NCBI RefSeq assembly: GCF_019933155.2
Contig: NZ_CP082944.1
Span: forward strand, 4,838,001-4,902,000
Origin: Metabacillus dongyingensis
Lineage (GTDB): Bacteria; Bacillota; Bacilli; Bacillales; Bacillaceae
Length of the DNA stretch: 64,000 bases
Direction of reading: 5' to 3'
The translations under genes and the position numbers were made by a program. Each line of letters begins with the position of its first letter. Within the stretch, counting starts at the first letter, position 1. Below, in pieces: positions 1 through 9,171 of the stretch. The notes beneath the pieces are model-generated. The model did no database searches. It was not told where the DNA came from and saw only the letters and a program-made list of their open reading frames with translations.

Positions 1-182
1 GATATTTAAGGTGCTCACCGCACTTTTAAGACTCTAATGCTTAACTGGCAAAGAGCACGAAAACCATTTTATATACGTAGTTTTACTGCGAAACAACAAT
101 CTATGCGAAAACAGCTATGTTTACTTAAACCTGCGGAGAGCTTTCTCCCTAGTATAAGACAGTCCGCTGAAACATACGATAT

Positions 183-212
183 TTATTCGGTTCTGCGTAT
201 TCTTATTCCTGC
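183..212 (-). promoter_or_regulatory. SigH-type promoter for a gene off the left edge (probably spo0F)
   Basis: Read on the minus strand, GCAGGAATA (plus 204-212) is followed after 12 bases by ACCGAATAA (plus 183-191). This matches the SigH consensus (RNAGGAWWW, 11-12 bases, RNNGAAT) at all key positions. In B. subtilis spo0F lies beside ywjG in opposite orientation and uses a SigH promoter, so the downstream gene (beyond base 1) is inferred to be spo0F. No coding start is visible before the edge. Confidence 0.65.
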
Positions 213-229
213 TTAAATAAGAAGAACTT

Positions 230-239
230 TATCGACAAA
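230..239 (-). promoter_or_regulatory. Spo0A-box-like site
   Basis: The minus strand reads TTTGTCGATA, one base off the strong 0A box (TTTGTCGAAA). It lies about 18 bp upstream of the SigH -35 element at 204-212, the arrangement expected for a Spo0A-activated sporulation promoter such as spo0F. The remaining stretch 1-182 shows no gene on either strand. Confidence 0.5.
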
Positions 240-254
240 TTCTGAAATGCCCTG

Positions 255-284
255 TTAGGAGTTCTAATTATTATTCGTTATAAT
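255..284 (+). promoter_or_regulatory. SigA-type promoter of ywjG
   Basis: A perfect TATAAT lies at 279-284, with a weak TTAGGA -35 at 255-260 (18-bp spacing). It is immediately followed by an AAAGGAG ribosome site at about 294-300 and the ATG at 311. The -35 is poor, so the call rests on the -10 and position. Confidence 0.4.
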
Positions 285-310
285 AATGGATGTAAAGGAG
301 TGTTTTTTCT

Positions 311-844
311 ATGATGAAAATTTTCATGACACAATTGAATGGCCACTTCAGCCGGATCCATGAGCAGGAAGAGTCTGCAATAGAGGACGGCGCAAGACTG
401 CTTGCACAGGCTGCAGTCGGAAGCGGCACTATATATATACATGGGTTTGATGAACTTGGCGGCATTACTGGTGAAGCGGTGTTAAGCGCTGAGCCCCTGC
501 CTGGTGCAAAATCTTTATTTCTTGAGGACGGCTCAATGAATAAGCTGACAGATGCAGACCGCGTACTGCTGTTTACCCATCGGTCGAATGACCTGAAGGC
601 GATAGAGCTTGCTCTGAAGCTGCAAGAAATCGGCGCCGGCACAGTCGGCGTATCATGCTTGATGAAGGATGAAGATGCAAGTCTTGATGAGCTTGTGGAT
701 GTTCATATTGATACAAAGCTGAAAAAGGGTCTGATTCCGGATGAGGATGGCAGCCGCTATGGCTATCCTGCTTTAATGACATCGCTATTTGCCTATTATG
801 CACTGAGTTTTACACTAAAAGAGATACTTAGTGAGTATGAATAG
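311..844 (+). CDS. ywjG: DUF2529 protein YwjG
   Basis: A 177-residue soluble protein resembling the conserved Bacillaceae YwjG/DUF2529 family, whose function is unknown. The middle of the chain (around residues 85-115, with VLLFTHRSND) reads like a sugar-isomerase (SIS)-type fold, an impression rather than a proven assignment. The start is the first ATG of an ATG-ATG pair, 10 bases after an AAAGGAG site; the second ATG (314) is equally possible. Synteny with pyrG and a presumed spo0F on the left supports the identification. It converges on pyrG, and a 340-bp gene-free space with phased motifs separates the two. Confidence 0.8.
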   Translation: MMKIFMTQLNGHFSRIHEQEESAIEDGARLLAQAAVGSGTIYIHGFDELGGITGEAVLSAEPLPGAKSLFLEDGSMNKLTDADRVLLFTHRSNDLKAIELALKLQEIGAGTVGVSCLMKDEDASLDELVDVHIDTKLKKGLIPDEDGSRYGYPALMTSLFAYYALSFTLKEILSEYE

Positions 845-922
845 ACATGCGGTGCCGAAAGGAGGCCTTGCCAGCGCAGAAAAATGAAATCTGCTGCATC
901 TTCCAAACATGCAGAAACAGTT

Positions 923-1037
923 TTCAGCGAAAATCGCCCTTTTATTAGCGGAAAAGGAATAATTTATAGCCAGTTTTCTGTTTTTATTAGCCGATTTTGA
1001 GTTTTATTTAGCCGGCCATTTTTTCGAACTATCCGCT
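923..1037. repeat. 21-bp phased motif block, locus 1
   Basis: Hexamers of the type (A/T)NTAGC start at 923, 944, 965, 986, 1007 and, degenerate (ACTATC), 1028: six motifs exactly 21 bp apart. Bases between motifs share little apart from T-richness. The block fills the gap between the convergent genes ywjG and pyrG, where nothing else is recognisable except the pyrG terminator. The same spacing recurs at 14687-14993, 28143-30062 and 38377-38466. Confidence 0.7.
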
Positions 1038-1143
1038 ACATTTAATAATTGTGCACTTTTTCTAATTTCTGAGAATTGGCCTGGACTAGCCAAAATTTAT
1101 CTTGGGACAACACGGGAACATCAAAATCCTCTGTTAGCTAAGA

Positions 1144-1180
1144 CAAAAAACCCCTGACAGCTCAGCTGTCAGGGGTTTTC
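1144..1180 (-). terminator. pyrG terminator
   Basis: A perfect CCCCTGACAG / CTGTCAGGGG stem lies at 1151-1175. It is followed on the minus strand by a T-run (plus AAAAAA at 1145-1150) just after the pyrG stop. TTTT on the other side may let it work in both directions. Confidence 0.9.
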
Positions 1181-1186
1181 TCATAT

Positions 1187-2872
<1,686 letters not shown>

Positions 2873-2899
2873 TTATAAGTTTTGTTTGGGGGCTATAAA

Positions 2900-3030
2900 G
2901 AAAAGCGGAAGCGCCTTGTTCAGCTCCGACAGGCAGATAAGGATCCGGCAGATAAGGCGCTTTTTGCCTTTACTGACGGGGCCGTTCTGACCGAGGAGCT
3001 AGGCGCTGGAGCTAGACATGAATGCTCAAA
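2900..3030 (+). repeat. Dispersed palindromic repeat, copy 1
   Basis: Begins GAAAAGCGGAAGCGCC and ends with GGAGCTAGACAT plus GCTCAAAC. Internally CCGGCAGATAAGGCGC and CCGTTCTGACCGAGG are shared with the other copies listed here. Imperfect self-complementarity lets it fold into a long hairpin. It lies in the transcribed pyrG leader, between the attenuator and the gene, in antisense orientation to pyrG. Confidence 0.8.
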
Positions 3031-3137
3031 CTTGCTCTCGCCTGTAAATAAATAAAGCGGAAGTAACTTGCCCGGCAGTAAAAATGCCAGCTTTCGGCTG
3101 CCTATATATGGCCAGCAGGAATTGATCCGCGCTTTGT

Positions 3138-3217
3138 AAAAATAAGAAAGCTCCCTTTCCGCTTTACGAAAGGGAGCATGGTATATAAAATCCATAGGTA
3201 TTGCTTTTAAAGAGCCC
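3138..3217 (-). promoter_or_regulatory. pyrG CTP-responsive attenuator
   Basis: The predicted transcript starts with GGGC (plus 3214-3217), 7 bases after the -10. About 40-65 nt downstream is a terminator stem, GCTCCCTTTC / GAAAGGGAGC (3150-3159 and 3168-3177), followed on the minus strand by a T-rich run. In B. subtilis pyrG, low CTP causes repeated G addition at the GGGC start, and the poly-G end pairs with the C/U-rich 5' arm to prevent termination. All required parts are present: GGGC start, CUCCCUUU arm, terminator. The mechanism here is inferred from that family knowledge. Confidence 0.85.
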
Positions 3218-3224
3218 AAATAAG

Positions 3225-3253
3225 ATTCTACCTAGTTGGTTCCTGAAAGTCAA
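3225..3253 (-). promoter_or_regulatory. pyrG SigA promoter
   Basis: On the minus strand TTGACT (plus 3248-3253), a 17-base spacer and TAGAAT (plus 3225-3230) form a near-consensus SigA promoter. It is placed directly after the rpoE stop and before the GGGC start at 3217. Confidence 0.85.
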
Positions 3254-3258
3254 GATGA

Positions 3259-3813
3259 TTATAAATCTTCTTCCTCTTCTTCTTCAAGATCCTCGTCCAG
3301 GTCTTCTTCCAACTCTTCTTCTTCAAGATCGAACTCTTCGTCTTCAATGACTTCATCGATTTCTTCTGCATCGTCATCCAGATCGTCGTCGTCATCAAGG
3401 TCATCGTCAGTATCGTCTTCGTACTCTTCGATGTCATCATATTCTAATTCTTCTTCATCCACTTCATCGAAATCATCAATTTCAAGGTCTTCAGCAACCG
3501 CTTTTTTCGCTTTTTTCTTCTTAGGCTTAGCGACTGGCACAACCTCTTCTTCGATTTGTTCATATGGGTACCAGCTGCGCAGTCCCCAAGTATTTTCCCC
3601 AACACAAATATAACGTCCGTCGATATTCAAATCCGTGTAGAATTGTGAAATTTTATCTTCAACCTGGCTTTGAGTCAAGCCGATTATTTGGCTGATCTCT
3701 TTTACTAAATCTTTAAAAAGATATGGCTGTTTTTTTTCTGTCATCAGGTCGTATGCAACTTCAACCATTGACAATTCTTTAAGCTGTTCCTTGGAATATT
3801 GTGAAATACTCAA
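3259..3813 (-). CDS. rpoE: RNA polymerase delta subunit
   Basis: The delta factor of Gram-positive RNA polymerase promotes enzyme recycling and promoter selectivity. It is 184 residues long (B. subtilis about 173). Residues 1-90 form the HARE-HTH/RpoE-N domain ([39 protein letters not shown]). After a lysine patch (KPKKKKAKK), residues 105-184 are almost pure Asp/Glu, the disordered acidic tail typical of the family. The start is TTG at 3813, 9 bases after GGGAG. The acidic tail is slightly long, which is common since this tract varies in length. It is transcribed separately from pyrG, whose promoter overlaps its stop. Confidence 0.97.
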   Translation of the reverse strand: MSISQYSKEQLKELSMVEVAYDLMTEKKQPYLFKDLVKEISQIIGLTQSQVEDKISQFYTDLNIDGRYICVGENTWGLRSWYPYEQIEEEVVPVAKPKKKKAKKAVAEDLEIDDFDEVDEEELEYDDIEEYEDDTDDDLDDDDDLDDDAEEIDEVIEDEEFDLEEEELEEDLDEDLEEEEEEDL

Positions 3814-4070
3814 AGTGAGGCACTCCCTTTCTCGTCGTTCATCTATTGGAGGTAAAAAAAACGCAAGCGGCTTTGTCAGCTGGACAGCCTGTTTTTTCTC
3901 ACCCTATAAGAAATCCGGAAGTGAGATTGATAGCACCGTCCGAATCCTATGTATTCAAGTCATACCATTCATTATAAACAAATTCTAACACTTTATGCTA
4001 CCTTAATCTTCTTCCTTGTAATAAATCAGAATAATTTTCATCATTTCTATTAAAATTTAGATCTTCATAG

Positions 4071-4098
4071 AAAAACTCGGAAGAATTCCCGAGTTTTC
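4071..4098 (-). terminator. Terminator of the telA-like gene
   Basis: The inverted repeat AAAACTCGG / CCCGAGTTTT overlaps the stop codon and is followed on the minus strand by TTTTTC. It closes the Ter-type island on its rpoE-proximal side. Confidence 0.75.
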
Positions 4099-5185
4099 AG
4101 CGGCTGTTTTTGATTTGTTTAAAGTTGTTCTGAAGCTCCTGAAGGCGGACGCGGCCTTGTTCGCGCAGCTGTTTGTTCTCATCTTCAATTGCCTTTGTTT
4201 CCTGCATGCCTTTTAGGATAATGCTCCAGGTTTCTTCGATTGTTTCCATTTTAATGCTTGGACTTCCTGAAAGTCTTGCAATATCAACACTTTGCTTTGA
4301 TATATTTTGAGCGTTTCGGACAAGCATTTCATTTGTGCGTTTTTCAAGCTCGTTCATAGAATCGGCCACAAGCTTCTGTCTTTTTGCAGCAATAGCATTG
4401 ATAAGACCTGTTTTAAAGATTGGAATGGTTGTGACGAAAGCAGAGTTGATTTTTCCTATCAGCTTTGTATTTCCTCTTTGCAGAAGCCGAATTTGCGGCG
4501 CTGACTGATAGGCAACTTGTTTGGCAAGCTCCAGGTCATAAACTCTTTGTTCAAGTACTTCTACCGCATTTCGCATTGTATCAAGCTCCATTTGTGCAAG
4601 CTGATCTCCTGATGCTGCTTTTGTTTCTAAAGCCGGAAGCTGCTGCTTCAGTTCAGCTGCTTTCATATCCCCGGCCACGATATATTTTTCAAGCTCCATG
4701 TAATACTGGAAGTTTTGTTCATACAGCTGTTCTAGTGTATTGGTTGAACGCTTCATTTCATCTTCATATTTGACGATTTCCATGTACACTTTATCAATTT
4801 CCCCGCCCATCGTCTGGTACTTGGACATGATTTTCTCTACCATTTTCTGGCCGCGGTTAAAGATTTTCTTCATAAACCCTTTATTTTCCGCAAAATCCTT
4901 TGGATCAAAGCGGTCCATGATTTTGCCAAGATGTTTGAGGAGAGCGCTTGACTCTTCCATACTGCTTGACTGCATCGTATTTAATATTTTTCCTGAAAAA
5001 GCGGAAATTTCATCCGCCGGCGCTTTTCCATATTCAAGCATGCCGACTTGATTGCGGTAGTCAATCATTTGCGCAAGCTTTTGAACTTCCGGTTCTTTTT
5101 GCAGCTGCACTTTCATATTGTTCGGCCCTTGCTGCAGAACCTCTTCCATTTGATCCACTTTACCCAGTCCTGGTACTTGAGACAT
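4097..5185 (-). CDS. TelA/YceH-family toxic anion resistance protein
   Basis: A 362-residue, all-helical cytosolic protein of the TelA (PF05816-type) family, associated with tellurite and cell-envelope stress resistance. B. subtilis YceH has almost the same length. Conserved blocks include the central GGEIDKVYMEIVKYEDEM segment and the QSAPQIRLLQRGNTKLIGKI block near residue 235, typical of TelA. The biochemical activity of the family is not established. ATG at 5185 follows GGGAGG with good spacing. It lies 26 bp after the yceG-like gene and is surely co-transcribed with it, reproducing the yceG-yceH pair of the B. subtilis yce operon. Confidence 0.9.
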   Translation of the reverse strand: MSQVPGLGKVDQMEEVLQQGPNNMKVQLQKEPEVQKLAQMIDYRNQVGMLEYGKAPADEISAFSGKILNTMQSSSMEESSALLKHLGKIMDRFDPKDFAENKGFMKKIFNRGQKMVEKIMSKYQTMGGEIDKVYMEIVKYEDEMKRSTNTLEQLYEQNFQYYMELEKYIVAGDMKAAELKQQLPALETKAASGDQLAQMELDTMRNAVEVLEQRVYDLELAKQVAYQSAPQIRLLQRGNTKLIGKINSAFVTTIPIFKTGLINAIAAKRQKLVADSMNELEKRTNEMLVRNAQNISKQSVDIARLSGSPSIKMETIEETWSIILKGMQETKAIEDENKQLREQGRVRLQELQNNFKQIKNSR

Positions 5186-5211
5186 GTTGGTATCCTCCCT
5201 CGATAATAAAA

Positions 5212-6819
5212 TCAGAACATTTTTCGGATGAATTTTTTCAGCCGCGAAGGCTCCTGAAACGCTTCACCAAAGCTCATTTCATCCAGCCAATGACTGTCAA
5301 AATATCGTTCATCTACAAAGTTTTCTATGTCATTATGACCCGGCGGATTGTAAATCACGATATCCAGTCCGAATTCATTCATTAAAAGCAGAATGGCTGC
5401 ATCAGCACGTGTCATGATGCCGTTATTCTCATTATTGTAAAGCACAACCCGCGGCACATATTGAGAGTAATCGAAATTCTGCAGCAGCTTAATCATGCTG
5501 TTTGGAATATTCATAGCTTGATTAAACAAATATAATTGCAGATCATATAAGCTTTCCTGATCTTGTTTTTTCAATTTAGGATGTGCGCAATATCTCGAGA
5601 TTGCTTCAGCAATTCCCTTTTGCAGGCCGGTTGGAAGGTTGCTGTATCTCCACCAATGACTGTTCATCATTTTTTCAGCCTGGAGCTCCTGCTTTTCACT
5701 CAGGGCATTTTGATAATGAAAGTGAGGGTTTCCTTTCGCTTCCCAAGTAAAAGGAAATTGTTTAATAACCTCTGCATATTCATAATCGGCCAAGTCCTGA
5801 ATCTTGCTCCAGTAAGCCCGCCGGTTTTTTGTCATCCCAAAAATTTTTGAAAAGATGGCCGGTATATTCACTGTCTGGTTCCGGACTTCAAAATTCGGCC
5901 TTAAAAATGCTCTTTCTTTTATAAGAATGAAAAGTTCGTCGTATGTTGTTTTCAGCGTAATGGCATTAGGAGAATAATTTCTGAATTGCCACGGCTTATA
6001 AAGCATGGAATCATCTGAATGAAGTACCTGGTCTATTTCTTTCGATGCTTTATAAGCAATAGTAGAAGTTCGCTCAGGCCTTATTTTTGGAAACGCTGTC
6101 AGTTGATGAGTCCCCGGATAGCGAATGATCTTGCATATCGCTTCATCCGGATCTGCATCGGCCATTATATCTGTTCCCTCCGGATGGGCAATGATGACGT
6201 CACAGCCGAAAAGAATAAGGAACGTAAGAAAGTATTGCTCGCTTGCCGTCGCATTTCCATACCAGAAAAATGCTGGTATTCTGTCTTCTTGCTTTGCAGT
6301 TTTCTCAAGTTCTTTATATAAATGATTCCACGTCCATTTAACAAGATCCACAATGACTCTTCTGAAATCTCCTGTTTCATCCTTGCGCTCCTCGAAAAAA
6401 GGAGTCAGCACTTTGATGACACAAGCTCTCAAATGGCGGTTCAATTCAGGATTTTTAAGCATTGGAAGCAGCTGGTCACGGTCCATAAAAGCGACAAACC
6501 GGTTCACTGACAGTTTTTCTTTTCCATGCAGTATTAATAAGTTCTGAATCGCCTGGAATTTTTCCTGCGGAATCGTTTTGTCGAGATTTTCACTGATAAA
6601 GTGAAGGTCAAGTTCTTCGTTATGAACAAGATCATAGAGCATTTGAAAATACTCATCTTCCACTAAAGGTGTTCCAAGCATCCGAATGGCTATTTGAGGG
6701 ATTTTCATTTCAGAGGGAGTATTCACAAATCCCGAGCGCTCGGATAACGGCTGAAAAAGAAGCGCTTGCCAATCTGTTTCAAGATTAGCCGCTGCTACTG
6801 GCTGATATGTTCGAATCAT
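5212..6819 (-). CDS. YceG-like Ter-operon protein
   Basis: A 535-residue protein matching the YceG family found with TelA and TerD in tellurite/envelope-stress operons; molecular function unknown. The C-terminal half contains ATASEQYFL near residue 200, RVVLYNNENNGIMTRADAAILLL and LDIVIYNPPGHNDIENFV near the end, all characteristic of the family. No signal peptide or membrane segment is evident. The ATG at 6819 (MIRTYQP) is chosen because GGGGGAGGG lies 7 bases upstream; the longer reading frame start has no ribosome site. Gene order HTH-yceG-telA suggests one transcript. Confidence 0.88.
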   Translation of the reverse strand: MIRTYQPVAAANLETDWQALLFQPLSERSGFVNTPSEMKIPQIAIRMLGTPLVEDEYFQMLYDLVHNEELDLHFISENLDKTIPQEKFQAIQNLLILHGKEKLSVNRFVAFMDRDQLLPMLKNPELNRHLRACVIKVLTPFFEERKDETGDFRRVIVDLVKWTWNHLYKELEKTAKQEDRIPAFFWYGNATASEQYFLTFLILFGCDVIIAHPEGTDIMADADPDEAICKIIRYPGTHQLTAFPKIRPERTSTIAYKASKEIDQVLHSDDSMLYKPWQFRNYSPNAITLKTTYDELFILIKERAFLRPNFEVRNQTVNIPAIFSKIFGMTKNRRAYWSKIQDLADYEYAEVIKQFPFTWEAKGNPHFHYQNALSEKQELQAEKMMNSHWWRYSNLPTGLQKGIAEAISRYCAHPKLKKQDQESLYDLQLYLFNQAMNIPNSMIKLLQNFDYSQYVPRVVLYNNENNGIMTRADAAILLLMNEFGLDIVIYNPPGHNDIENFVDERYFDSHWLDEMSFGEAFQEPSRLKKFIRKMF

Positions 6820-6910
6820 CTCTCTTCCCTCCCCCAAAAGTCACATCCAGCTATCTATTTTATATTCTTACGTTTCATTCGAGCAGAAATGTAACGTTCC
6901 AGAAAAGAGT

Positions 6911-7123
6911 CTATCTGCCTGTTCTCTTTTCGCCAAAAACGTGCTGCATTCCTTCACTCGTTACAACCCATGTTTTCCCGAATTTTCGAATGGTGCCTTT
7001 AGGGAATTGATCAATCCGTTTACGCAGGGCAGAATTGTCTATTCCCCATTCCCGGCAGGCCTGAGTGGAACTCATAATATTCTTATCCAATAAATTTGTA
7101 TGGTTCTTTTCTAATGTAACCAA
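6911..7123 (-). CDS. Small helix-turn-helix protein
   Basis: A protein of about 70 residues made almost entirely of one DNA-binding-like unit: MSSTQACREWGIDNSALRKR (two helices with a tight turn), then a beta-wing-like KFGKTWVVTSEGM. It resembles the small HTH proteins of Firmicutes that read a W-x-[IL]-[DN] helix followed by KFGK-WVV. The start is uncertain: GTG at 7132 overlaps the GGAG site, so TTG at 7123, 8 bases from it, is preferred. Placed between the HAD gene and the yceG-like gene, it may regulate the island, but this is inference only. Confidence 0.7.
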   Translation of the reverse strand: MVTLEKNHTNLLDKNIMSSTQACREWGIDNSALRKRIDQFPKGTIRKFGKTWVVTSEGMQHVFGEKRTGR

Positions 7124-7193
7124 TACGTTCACTCCAATAATATCTAAAGAAAATCAATCTTGCAGCCATTTGAAATCGGAACACCTTGTTATT

Positions 7194-7202
7194 ATTGTAC
7201 CA
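7194..7202 (-). promoter_or_regulatory. Possible extended -10 promoter for the HTH-yceG-telA unit
   Basis: The minus strand reads TGGTACAAT, an extended -10 (TGN-TACAAT), in the 101-bp gap between the HAD gene and the small HTH gene. No good -35 is visible. It would allow separate expression of the downstream three genes. Confidence 0.3.
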
Positions 7203-7224
7203 GCACGAGGTAAATATTTCTATT

Positions 7225-8040
7225 TTACAACTCAGCTGGTGCCGGGCTTACTTTCGCCAATATGTTTTCCAAAATTTCTTCAGAGGCAAAAATCCCATTT
7301 TTGTTCGTTCTTTTAATCGTTTCTACTAAACGTGTATTTGATTCGCCCAATTCTCCGTGCAGCGGTGAAAAGGCATGATCTGCACCTTCAAGCATGCATA
7401 GATCAAGCAGTGAATCCCCCGCAGTAATAACAGTTTTTGCACCAATTGCTTCTTTGACATAAGCAACGGCATCCCATTTGTTGATCGGCTTTGGTACAAA
7501 GTAAAGCTTTCTCCCTTGCAGAGAGTGCTTCCAGCCATGTCGATCCAGCCACAGGATAAATTCCTGCAGACGCACTTCAGGAATGAGAGCGCGATCGATA
7601 ATATTATATAGAAAGAGATTTTCAGCATTTTTTTGTTTTAACACCCAATCATCTGCTGCAATCTCCTGAAACTTGAGGGAAACCTCTTCTAAACTTGTGC
7701 ATTCATTTTTCATCAGGTTTTCTAAATGCTCTTTCCATTCCGAGTCGAGCTTCCCGTTCTTGAATACATGTCCACCGTTACTGGTGACCGCATAGCCTGG
7801 GATAATTTCTTCCTGGAAAACAGTGATGCGCTCGTATTGTGAGGGGGTTCTTGTAGTTACGGGCACAAATGTCATTTGCTCCGCAATTTCCTTCAGCATG
7901 GAAATGGCTTTTTTCGTCATAAATGAAATTTCCTGACCTTCGAGCGTTTCGATCAGGCGAATATCAGATTCGCTCACCGGCTCCCGGAAGGACCTTCTTG
8001 AATAAATGAGTGTTTGATCCAGATCACTTGCAAAAATCAC
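7225..8040 (-). CDS. HAD-superfamily hydrolase of the Ter island
   Basis: A 271-residue HAD phosphatase-type protein. Motif I is ASDLDQTLI (nucleophile Asp6, acid Asp8). Motif II is represented by VPVTTRT (about residue 60). The last motif is TAGDSLLDLCMLEGADHAFSP, typical of Cof/sucrose-phosphatase-like HADs. Proteins of this kind accompany PRTase and C-C lyase genes in ter operons, where a nucleotide-like metabolite is proposed to be made; the substrate is unknown. The start is GTG at 8040, 8 bases after AGGAGG. The ribosome site overlaps the stop of the preceding gene, implying translational coupling. Confidence 0.85.
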   Translation of the reverse strand: MIFASDLDQTLIYSRRSFREPVSESDIRLIETLEGQEISFMTKKAISMLKEIAEQMTFVPVTTRTPSQYERITVFQEEIIPGYAVTSNGGHVFKNGKLDSEWKEHLENLMKNECTSLEEVSLKFQEIAADDWVLKQKNAENLFLYNIIDRALIPEVRLQEFILWLDRHGWKHSLQGRKLYFVPKPINKWDAVAYVKEAIGAKTVITAGDSLLDLCMLEGADHAFSPLHGELGESNTRLVETIKRTNKNGIFASEEILENILAKVSPAPAEL

Positions 8041-8052
8041 AGATTGTTCCTC

Positions 8053-9171
8053 CTAGTTTAGGGGCTTAATAATGCCGCAGCATGAATATGACATGTTCTT
8101 GTATTCGATGACCGGTACGTTTCTTTCTTTTGCAAGCAGGAAAATGTGTTCAAGATCCTTATTGTTTAAATCTTTCACAAGAATTTTCCATGGTATTCGG
8201 CGCAAAAGCACACGTGTTGTTTCTCCGACCCCTGGTTTAACATGGTGAATATTTTCAATGCTGAAATCATCCTGAATTTGTTTAATGTCCTGGATGCCTT
8301 TCCAAGTCGGTTCTTTATCCTCTGCCTCAAGCTTTAACACTTGCTCGGCGATTTCTTTCGAAACATGTGAAAACTCAGAGACGACAACGTCAATAAAGTG
8401 ATTCGAAACATCCTCAGGAAGCAGTTCAGAATAATATTTAGCCCCGTGAAAATCATCAGGTCCAATGAACTGGTCATTTAATACGGTCCTGCTGACCAAT
8501 CCTGAAACGGTAGAATTCAAGCAGGCACTTGGAATTAAGAAATCTTCTCTAGTTCCGTAAATCTCCGTGCAATAACCAGGATCTGCCAAGACAGCAAGTG
8601 AATCATCGATATTCATTTCGTATTTCCTATTGAAGCCGGCGACAGCCTCTGTCAGTTCTCTCGTAATAGCGCCTTTACCAGTCCAGCCGTCCACAAACTG
8701 TACATGATCATTCGGATGATTCTGAGCAATATATCTTATCGCATTTTCATCAATCCCGCGGCCTCTGACGATGGAAACACTATAATGAGGAACGTTAAGA
8801 TTATAGGTTTTCAGCAGATATCTCTTCATCAAAATGCCGATCGGTGTACCTGCTCTTGCAAGTGATACAAGAACGATGCTGCGGCCCTTCACTTTAAGGA
8901 TGCGCTCTGCAACTGTTCCTACTGCAATCGCCAGTTTCTGTTTGTACATATCTAAAGAATGATGAAAAAGCTGTAAATATTCATCTGTCGGCTTGTATTC
9001 AATCGGTAGCATTTCTGAGTAATGGGTTCCGCTTTGAACTGCCTGCTCTCTTTCTAAGGTTGATTTTTCAAGGCTGACCTGACTCAGATCCTTTAATAAG
9101 AAAATAACGTCCTGCTCCGAGTAGCTTCCCATTGCTGCCGGTTTTGGCAATTGCTGCTCCACCTTATTCAT
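8053..9171 (-). CDS. StiP/PRTase-PELOTA-type protein of the Ter island
   Basis: A 372-residue protein resembling the family annotated as cysteine protease StiP, which contains a divergent phosphoribosyltransferase core followed by a C-terminal PELOTA-like RNA-binding segment. Visible blocks are IVLVSLARAGTPIG, HYSVSIVRGRGID and VQFVDGWTGKGAI (PRPP-loop-like). At the C-terminus TRVLLRRIPWKILVKDLNN and VPVIEYKNMSYSCCGIIKPL fit an L7Ae/PELOTA-like tail. ATG 9171 lies 9 bases after GGAA; the upstream in-frame GTG abuts the site. It overlaps the previous gene by 8 bp. Whether it acts as a protease or a transferase is undecided; the glycosyl/phosphoribosyl role is the better structural fit. Confidence 0.82.
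   Translation of the reverse strand: MNKVEQQLPKPAAMGSYSEQDVIFLLKDLSQVSLEKSTLEREQAVQSGTHYSEMLPIEYKPTDEYLQLFHHSLDMYKQKLAIAVGTVAERILKVKGRSIVLVSLARAGTPIGILMKRYLLKTYNLNVPHYSVSIVRGRGIDENAIRYIAQNHPNDHVQFVDGWTGKGAITRELTEAVAGFNRKYEMNIDDSLAVLADPGYCTEIYGTREDFLIPSACLNSTVSGLVSRTVLNDQFIGPDDFHGAKYYSELLPEDVSNHFIDVVVSEFSHVSKEIAEQVLKLEAEDKEPTWKGIQDIKQIQDDFSIENIHHVKPGVGETTRVLLRRIPWKILVKDLNNKDLEHIFLLAKERNVPVIEYKNMSYSCCGIIKPLN

Noticed and set aside
3236-3613. Serine-rich frame opposite rpoE
   Set aside because: It is the antisense of the Asp/Glu-rich tail of RpoE (GAA/GAT codons read backwards as TTC/TCN).
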